Below are positions 13,253 to 18,783 of a stretch of DNA of 18,783 nucleotides, in pieces. Position numbers and translations under genes: made by a program. The DNA comes from an uncultured Parasphingopyxis sp. (GTDB lineage Bacteria; Pseudomonadota; Alphaproteobacteria; Sphingomonadales; Sphingomonadaceae): the NCBI GenBank assembly GCA_905479515.1, contig CAJQMX010000043.1, forward strand, positions 1-18,783. The letters run 5' to 3'. The notes beneath the pieces were generated by a model. That model was not told the DNA's origin, searched no databases, and worked only from the letters and a program-made list of their open reading frames with translations. The number at the start of each line of letters is the position of its first letter. Position 1 is the stretch's first letter.

Positions 13253-16093
13253 ATGACTGATTCTTTTCTCGCACAGCGCTCCGTGCGTTTTCTTTCCGCT
13301 TTGGCGCTGACAACGGCGCTTGCGTCTCCGGCAGTGGCAGGCTCTTTGATCGGCTCCGTTGTCGATGCGACCAATACCCGCGCCCTGCAATCCGCCCAGG
13401 TTCGCATCATCGAACTGGAACGGACGGCTGAGGCCGGGCGTGATGGCAGTTTCCGTTTCGCCGATGTTCCGGCGGGCACCTATACGCTCGAAACACGCTA
13501 TGTCGGCGCGCCGACCGTCACGACGCAGGTCACCGTTCCGGCAACCGGTATCGCCAATGCCGATATCGTTCTTGGCACGCAGCAGGCCAACATCCTTGTT
13601 GTCGGCCAGCGCGCGAACCAGGCGAGCGCACTCTCCCGGCAACGGGAAGCGGACGGCGTCTCCTCGGTCCTGACGCGCGACGCGATTGGCCAGTTCCCCG
13701 ATCAGAATGTCGCGGAATCGCTGCGCCGCCTGCCGGGCATCAACATTCTCAATGACCAGGGCGAGGGCCGGTTTGTTTCGGTCCGCGGCCTTGATCCCAA
13801 CCTCAACTCCTCCTCGATCAACGGTACGCGCATTCCTTCGCCGGAAAGTGACACGCGCGGCGTGGCTCTGGACGTTATTTCCAGCGACCTGATCGAATCC
13901 ATTGAAGTCCGCAAATCGCTGACGCCGGATATGGACGGTGATACGATTGGTGCCTCGATTGAAATCAATACAGTGAGTTCGTTCGACAGCCGCAGCGATT
14001 TCGTCACGGCGCGCATCGAGGGCAGCTTTAACGAATTACGCGATGAGCTGACCCCGAAAGCCAGTGTTGATTTCTCGACAGCACTTTCAGACAGTTTCGG
14101 CATCTCGGGCGGGCTTTCCTACTATCTGCGCCGGTTTGAATCCGACAATGCCGAGGTCGATGGCTGGACCACGGGCGATGATGGCGTCGATTTTGTCGAA
14201 GAAGTCGAATACCGTGACTATGATGTCGAGCGCGAGCGGATCAGCGCTTCGCTCTCCTTTGATTTCCGGCCGAGCGATTCCACCACACTTTATGCGCGCG
14301 GTATCTGGAGCCAGTTTGACGATCAGGAATATCGTCGCCGTTTGGCATTTGATTTCGGTGATTTCGATCAGGTTTCAGGGGGAAGCGGCAACATTGTTTC
14401 CTTCTCCGATGCGGACGAGGAAATCGCGATTGATCGCGATATCAAGGACCGGTTCGAGCGCCAGCGGATTGCCTCGATCTCGGTTGGCGGTGAAACCGAA
14501 ACCGGCCCCTGGACGATTGACTATGCGGCGAGCTGGTCGCGCTCATCAGAGAATGAGAATGGTTCGTTCGACCCGACGACCTTCTCCCGCGATTTCGATG
14601 ATGAAGGGTTCGGGGTGGGCTTCGATTATTCAAACCCGATGATCCCGAGCTATTCGATTCTGGGCGGCGCAACGCTGTTCGGCGATCCGCGCGAATATGA
14701 GCTTGATGATGTCGAACTGACGACGCTCTCCGATTCTGTCGATGAAGAATATATGGCGCGGTTCAATGTCGGCCATCTGTTCGCAACCGACAGCGGAGAC
14801 TTTACAGTACAGGCCGGGGCGCAGGCACGCTGGCGGGAAAAACGCTATGATTTCAACGTCGAATTCTATGAAGATATGACAGGGAATTATACGCTCGACG
14901 ACGTTACCGGCACCCCGACATACCGGCTTGCCAATATTAGCCCAGCGGCGAGCTTCTCTGGCCCAAGGCGCTATTTCAACGACAACCGCGCCGATTTCGA
15001 GCTGCAGGACATCGACAGCATCTTCGACTCCGCGGTCGAGGATTATGTGAACCAGGAAGATGTTTACGCGGGCTATCTGCTGGGCCGGTGGGACAGCGAC
15101 ACGCTGCGCGTCATCGGCGGTGTGCGCGTCGAGCATACCCAGAATGACATCAGCGCGAACCTGACGGAACTGGTGGAAGAGGGCGCAACCTTTAACGGTG
15201 CGGTGCTTGACGATGACATGGTGTTCATCAGTCCGAACCGCTTCACCCGCAGCTATACGGACTGGCTCCCAAGCCTGAACGTCCGGTTCGAGCCGATGGA
15301 AAGTCTCGTTTTTCGTGCCGCTGGCTATCGCAGCATCGTTCGCCCGAACCTCGCCGATCTCGCTCCCCGTTTTGCGGTGGAAGAGAATGACGATGACGAG
15401 CGCGAAGGCGAATTCGGCAACCCGGATCTGGTGCCTTATGAAAGCTGGAACTTTGATGCGTCGGCTGAATATTACTTCAGCTCGAACGGCGCGATTTCGG
15501 CCAATATCTTCTACAAGGATATCTCCAACTTCATCGTTGATTTCAACGATAGCGATGGCGGCACCTATAACGGAATTGTTTTCGATGAAGCGGTGATCCC
15601 GATCAACGGCGAGGGCGCCGAAATTTTCGGTATCGAGTTCAGCTTCGCCCAGGCCTTCACCTTCCTGCCCGATCCGTTTGATGGGCTGCTGTTCAACTTC
15701 AACTATACCTATACCGATGCTGAGGGCACGGTGCTGGATGAGGATAATGTTCCGCGCATCATCCCGCTGCCATCTTCATCACAGAATACGTTCAACGTCG
15801 TCCTTGGCTATGAGAAGGGCCCGTTCAGTGTCCGGCTCGCAGGCACATACCGCGATGGCTATCTCGATGAACTGGGCGGCGCGCCGGAAGAGGATCGCTA
15901 TGTCGACGAGCATTTCCAGCTCGATGCCAGCGCCCGCTTCAACGCGAGTGAAAATCTCCAATTCTTCTGGGAATGGATCAACATCACCGACGAGCCCTAT
16001 TTCGCCTATCAGAATTACAATGGAAACCGGCGGCTTCTGCAATATGAAGAATATAGCTGGACGATGAAATTCGGCGCGCGGATGCGCTTCTGA
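13253..16093 (+). CDS. TonB-dependent outer-membrane receptor, probable phytate-locus transporter
   Basis: A 946-residue outer-membrane transporter energised by TonB-ExbBD. Order: signal peptide (1-29, FLSALALTTALASPAVAG); a carboxypeptidase-regulatory-like beta domain (31-90, GSVVDATNTRALQSAQV to VPAGTYTLE); a TonB-box-like ILVVGQR (114-120); a plug (about 130-240) with FPDQNVAESLRRLPGI, RFVSVRGLDPNLN and IESIEVRKSLTPDMDGD; and a long barrel ending SWTMKFGARMRF with the terminal Phe of outer-membrane proteins. This is the large Caulobacter/Xanthomonas-type receptor class. AGGGA at 13242-13246 sets ATG 13253; the frame is open further upstream into the divergent gene but without a suitable start. 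The phytase 14 bp downstream and the Pho-box-like promoter suggest a phosphorylated inositol as ligand (inference). The barrel loops are markedly rich in Asp and Glu, unexpected for an anion ligand. Confidence 0.92.
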   Translation: MTDSFLAQRSVRFLSALALTTALASPAVAGSLIGSVVDATNTRALQSAQVRIIELERTAEAGRDGSFRFADVPAGTYTLETRYVGAPTVTTQVTVPATGIANADIVLGTQQANILVVGQRANQASALSRQREADGVSSVLTRDAIGQFPDQNVAESLRRLPGINILNDQGEGRFVSVRGLDPNLNSSSINGTRIPSPESDTRGVALDVISSDLIESIEVRKSLTPDMDGDTIGASIEINTVSSFDSRSDFVTARIEGSFNELRDELTPKASVDFSTALSDSFGISGGLSYYLRRFESDNAEVDGWTTGDDGVDFVEEVEYRDYDVERERISASLSFDFRPSDSTTLYARGIWSQFDDQEYRRRLAFDFGDFDQVSGGSGNIVSFSDADEEIAIDRDIKDRFERQRIASISVGGETETGPWTIDYAASWSRSSENENGSFDPTTFSRDFDDEGFGVGFDYSNPMIPSYSILGGATLFGDPREYELDDVELTTLSDSVDEEYMARFNVGHLFATDSGDFTVQAGAQARWREKRYDFNVEFYEDMTGNYTLDDVTGTPTYRLANISPAASFSGPRRYFNDNRADFELQDIDSIFDSAVEDYVNQEDVYAGYLLGRWDSDTLRVIGGVRVEHTQNDISANLTELVEEGATFNGAVLDDDMVFISPNRFTRSYTDWLPSLNVRFEPMESLVFRAAGYRSIVRPNLADLAPRFAVEENDDDEREGEFGNPDLVPYESWNFDASAEYYFSSNGAISANIFYKDISNFIVDFNDSDGGTYNGIVFDEAVIPINGEGAEIFGIEFSFAQAFTFLPDPFDGLLFNFNYTYTDAEGTVLDEDNVPRIIPLPSSSQNTFNVVLGYEKGPFSVRLAGTYRDGYLDELGGAPEEDRYVDEHFQLDASARFNASENLQFFWEWINITDEPYFAYQNYNGNRRLLQYEEYSWTMKFGARMRF

Positions 16094-16107
16094 TGGGGGT
16101 TTTTGGA

Positions 16108-17142
16108 ATGAAGAATATTGCTACCGCGACCGCGCTGGCGGCGCTGCTTGTCGGCTGCGCAACCACGCCGCCGCCCGATCCGGCGCGCGGTGCACCCGTC
16201 CTCGCATCCGGGCAAACTGCACCGGTCGCCAGCCGCGATGATGCGGCGGATGATCCGGCGATCTGGGTCAATCCCGAAGATCCGGCGCAAAGCCTGATCA
16301 TTGGCACCGACAAACAGGCCGGGCTGTATGTTTATGGCCTGGACGGAACGGTGCGGGCCTTTGCCGAAGCCGGGCGGGTGAACAATGTCGACCTGGTTTC
16401 CGGTATTTCCTTTGGCGGGGAAGAGGCGATCATCGTCGCGGCGAGTGACCGCAATGATATGGCGACGGCTCATGTCGCGCTCTACCGCCTGAACACCGAT
16501 CCGATTACGCTGGAGCTGATCGGCCGAGTGCCGGCCGGGCCGGGCGAAGGCTATGGCTTATGCATGGCGCGCATGGGCGATGGGAATCTGCACGCCTTCG
16601 TCAACACGAAAGCGGGCGCGATCTACGATGTCGAAATTGGGCTTGAGGGCGAAATGACGTCGCGGCTCGTTCAGACGATGAATGTGCCAAGCCAGCCCGA
16701 AGGCTGCGTCGTCGATACGCAGACGGACTCGCTCTATGTCGGCGAGGAAGCGGCGGGCATTTGGCGCTTCGATATGGGCACCGGTGAAGGCGAACTTGTC
16801 GTCAGGGCCGATGGCGCGCAGATCGTTCCCGATGTTGAGGGCATCGCCATCGCGCGTGGCTATGGCGAAGAGGGTTATCTTGTCGCTTCAAGCCAGGGCG
16901 ATAGCGCATTCGCCGTCTATACCCTGTCCGATTATCGCTATGTTGGGCGCTTCTATATCGCCGACGGTGATGTGACGGACGGTGTAACCGAAACCGACGG
17001 CATCGCGATCAGCCGCGCCAATCTGGGCCTGGCCTTTCCCGACGGCCTGATGGTCGTGCAGGACGGGATGACGCCGGCCGGTACGCAGAACTTCAAGCTG
17101 ATCGATTGGCGACGGGTGCGCGCGGCGCTGGGGCTGGAGTAG
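16108..17142 (+). CDS. Beta-propeller phytase (3-phytase), lipoprotein
   Basis: A 344-residue phytase of the six-bladed beta-propeller family (PF02333 type), which removes phosphates from calcium-phytate. The N-terminus MKNIATATALAALLVGC is a lipoprotein signal with lipobox LVGC, so C17 should be lipidated and the enzyme membrane-anchored. Family motifs: DDAADDPAIW (44-53), GTDKQAGLYVY, NNVDL (92-96), ASDRND, EGYGLC, QPEGCVVD, YVGEEAAGIWRFD, DVEGIAI, SSQGDSAFAVY and DGVTETDGI. The second signature usually reads NNVD-x-R; here Arg is replaced by Val (V97). ATG 16108 is chosen with GGGGGT 7 nt upstream; ATG 16093 overlaps the receptor stop and would spoil the signal peptide. It is co-transcribed with the receptor, an arrangement known for beta-propeller phytases in Gram-negatives. 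Confidence 0.93.
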   Translation: MKNIATATALAALLVGCATTPPPDPARGAPVLASGQTAPVASRDDAADDPAIWVNPEDPAQSLIIGTDKQAGLYVYGLDGTVRAFAEAGRVNNVDLVSGISFGGEEAIIVAASDRNDMATAHVALYRLNTDPITLELIGRVPAGPGEGYGLCMARMGDGNLHAFVNTKAGAIYDVEIGLEGEMTSRLVQTMNVPSQPEGCVVDTQTDSLYVGEEAAGIWRFDMGTGEGELVVRADGAQIVPDVEGIAIARGYGEEGYLVASSQGDSAFAVYTLSDYRYVGRFYIADGDVTDGVTETDGIAISRANLGLAFPDGLMVVQDGMTPAGTQNFKLIDWRRVRAALGLE

Positions 17143-17157
17143 GTGAGGCGTCCTGCT

Positions 17158-17190
17158 TTATCCCGGATTGGTTGGTACAGCTGGGGATAA
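17158..17190. terminator. Possible terminator between phytase and convergent gene
   Basis: TTATCCC (17158-17164) and GGGATAA (17184-17190) form a 7-bp stem with a 19-nt loop, followed by TCTTTAG. It lies in the 51-bp gap between two convergent stops. The large loop makes it weak; it could serve both strands. Confidence 0.4.
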
Positions 17191-17193
17191 TCT

Positions 17194-17643
17194 TTAGATG
17201 CGCCCAACGGTCGGCGGATCGATTGCGGCAACATCAACATGAATTTCATGGCAACTGATGACCCAGTGCCGGAGTTTTCGGTCGTGTGCGTCTTCCCCAC
17301 CCATCGCGGCCACATAGTCTGGTTCGCAACGAGTGCTGCTCTTCACCCACTGCATAAACCCAGTATCAGTTGGTTCCTCGATAATGGTCGACGTTGAAGG
17401 TCTACCTTTAGGGAAAGGGTCACCACGAACCGCGAAGCATGCGACGACCGGCCAAGCTATTTCGAAAATACCATCATTTTGATCGCGGACAAATTCTCTC
17501 GAGGTTAACTCCAAATCAAGCAATTTTTCAGGAGGCCCTAACCTAGTCTTTTCCTCAAGAACAATACGAAGCCCCCGATCATCGATCACATCAATAGTGA
17601 TGAGGAAAGAAGGATGAGCAATTATTTGGTCATTGTTGCCCAT
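17194..17643 (-). CDS. Uncharacterised 149-aa soluble protein
   Basis: I do not recognise a named family. The frame is open from a TTG at 17664, but ATG 17643 (MGNNDQIIAHPSF) is the more natural start; neither has an ideally spaced ribosome site (GGGGAGA lies 12-13 nt before the ATG). There is no signal peptide or membrane helix. Segments that look protein-like and ordered are FEIAWPVVACFAVRGDPFPKG, WVKSSTRCEPDYVAAMGGED and RKLRHWVISCHEIHVDVAAI, with Cys and His residues at C79-type and C/H-type positions that might bind metal, though this is a guess. It lies 60 bp downstream of the symporter gene on the same strand, so it may be its operon partner. Base composition is more A/T-rich than its neighbours. 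The reading frame is moderately secure. Confidence 0.6.
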   Translation of the reverse strand: MGNNDQIIAHPSFLITIDVIDDRGLRIVLEEKTRLGPPEKLLDLELTSREFVRDQNDGIFEIAWPVVACFAVRGDPFPKGRPSTSTIIEEPTDTGFMQWVKSSTRCEPDYVAAMGGEDAHDRKLRHWVISCHEIHVDVAAIDPPTVGRI

Positions 17644-17702
17644 TGTTTCGGCGGTTCTCCCCAATATCTCGGTTCAATGCCTGAACGCTTGTCGCCCGGG
17701 CA

Positions 17703-18783
17703 TCAATGCCCCGGCGCGCCCGCAACCTCTTCCGTCAGCTCTTTGGGTGTTTCGCGGCCATGGTCTTTCCCGGCCGACCGGTCACCCCGCGCCAGCGCTA
17801 AGACCACGCCGGAGAGCGCCATCAGGGCGACGATATTGGGCAGAGCCATGGCGGCGTTGGAAATGTCGCCCAGACGCCAGACCAATTCCAGCGGCGCATA
17901 GGATCCGAAGAAGATCACGATGCACCAGAGGACGCGCCATGACAAATGGAGCGCCTTTTCACCGCGCAGGCTTGAGCCGGGAAGCTGATCATAGAGAAAG
18001 GTGATCGCCCGCTCGCCATAATAGCTCCATGTCAGCAGGGTCGTGAACACGAACAGGATCAGCGCAACCGAAGCGATCAGCGTGCCAATCGGGATCGTCG
18101 CGATCTCGAACGGGAAGGCTGCGGCAAAGGCGCCCGAGGTCATCGCAAAGCCGCTGAGATCCGATTGCCAGGCATGTTTGACAACCTCAATCGTGCCATC
18201 AGCACCGGTATGGGTGAAGTTGCCTTCAACCGTCAGCATGACCAGCGCGGTCATCGTGCAAATGACCACGGTGTCAATAAATGTTCCCATCATCGCGAAG
18301 CGGCCCTGTGCGGCTGGATCGTTGGTCTGGGCGACAGCATGGGCAATTGGTGTTGAGCCCTGGCCGGCCTCGTTGGAGAACAGCCCACGAGCGACACCGG
18401 CACGGATCGCAATCATGATCATCGCGCCAAGAAACCCGCCTGCCGCTGCGTCATAGCCAAAGGCGCCGGAGAAGATGCGTCCGAAGGTTTCGGGCAGATC
18501 GCCGAAATTGATGACCAGCGCAACAAACGCCATCAGCAGATAGGCCGCTGCCATGAAGGGAACGACCGTTTCGGCAACCCGGCCGATGGACTTGATGCCG
18601 CCGATGATCACGATGAATACAGCGACCGCCGCGATGGCACCGCCGATCCACTCTTCTATCCCGAACAGCTCATTGGCAGAATCGCCAAGGCTGTTGGCCT
18701 GAATGCCGTTGCCCGTGACCACCGCCGAAAACAGTGTGCCGAAGCAGAACAGGATCGCCAGCCATTTCCATTTCGAGCCCAGG
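17703..18783 (-). CDS. Alanine/glycine:cation symporter family protein (5' end outside window)
   Basis: The last 359 residues of an AGCS (DagA/AlsT-type) transporter, which imports small neutral amino acids with Na+ or H+ across the inner membrane. The frame stays open to the window edge; the edge segment reads GSKWKWLAILFCFGTLFSA, which runs into VTGNGIQANS, a conserved AGCS block, so the GTG at 18722 is internal. Also diagnostic are ARGLFSNEAGQGSTPIAHA, which matches the family SNEAGxGS motif, GTFIDTVVICTMTALVML, and LTWSYYGERAITFL. At least eight hydrophobic helices are visible. The C-terminal tail (about 30 residues, GRETPKELTEEVAGAPGH) is charged and cytosolic. The racemase elsewhere in the window is too far away to imply a shared D-alanine or D-aspartate pathway. 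Confidence 0.93.
   Translation of the reverse strand, partial: LGSKWKWLAILFCFGTLFSAVVTGNGIQANSLGDSANELFGIEEWIGGAIAAVAVFIVIIGGIKSIGRVAETVVPFMAAAYLLMAFVALVINFGDLPETFGRIFSGAFGYDAAAGGFLGAMIMIAIRAGVARGLFSNEAGQGSTPIAHAVAQTNDPAAQGRFAMMGTFIDTVVICTMTALVMLTVEGNFTHTGADGTIEVVKHAWQSDLSGFAMTSGAFAAAFPFEIATIPIGTLIASVALILFVFTTLLTWSYYGERAITFLYDQLPGSSLRGEKALHLSWRVLWCIVIFFGSYAPLELVWRLGDISNAAMALPNIVALMALSGVVLALARGDRSAGKDHGRETPKELTEEVAGAPGH

Noticed and set aside
5272..18783. D-amino-acid pathway linking the racemase with the alanine/glycine symporter
   Set aside because: The two genes are about 12 kb apart, on opposite strands and separated by unrelated loci, so context gives no support.

Overview
This window reads as a chromosomal segment of an alphaproteobacterium, most likely a member of the Sphingomonadales. 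Four things point there: a large TonB-dependent receptor of the Caulobacter/sphingomonad type paired with a beta-propeller phytase; a transhydrogenase split into three genes (pntAA-pntAB-pntB) and led by a tiny aa3-oxidase subunit IV gene; a DUF6456 protein next to a short XRE regulator; and GC-rich codon use in most genes. The species cannot be named from the sequence alone.

Layout. Positions 1-1903 hold the 3' end of folP (dihydropteroate synthase) and, convergent with it, an NtrC-like response regulator. Positions 2092-5181 are a tight operon of an aa3-type oxidase subunit IV-like peptide and the proton-translocating transhydrogenase, which makes NADPH at the expense of the proton gradient. 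An aspartate/glutamate racemase-family gene follows, then a regulator joining a degenerate receiver domain to a MarR-like winged helix. A tRNA-Val(UAC) lies at 7223-7298. Its last base begins a 48-nt inverted repeat, and the next roughly 1.7 kb is A/T-richer, partly non-coding, and carries a two-gene cassette: an uncharacterised 140-aa protein and a DUF3883 protein with a PD-(D/E)XK-like nuclease signature. This looks like a small island at a tRNA and is the best candidate here for a little-described, possibly defensive, system.

After the island the GC-rich core resumes: an XRE regulator and a divergent DUF6456 gene separated by a MITE-like hairpin element (9622-9796), a 2OG-Fe(II) oxygenase, a DUF4190-like membrane protein, a glutathione S-transferase, and a convergent YqaA/DedA-type membrane protein.

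Positions 13160-17142 form a phytate-use locus: four TCAT/GCAT half-sites spaced exactly 11 bp (a probable Pho box), then the TonB-dependent receptor, then a lipoprotein beta-propeller phytase 14 bp downstream. The simplest reading is phosphate-starvation control of a receptor that imports phytate or its breakdown products and a surface- or periplasm-anchored enzyme that releases phosphate. The window ends with an uncharacterised 149-aa protein and the 5'-truncated gene of an alanine/glycine:cation symporter, both on the minus strand.
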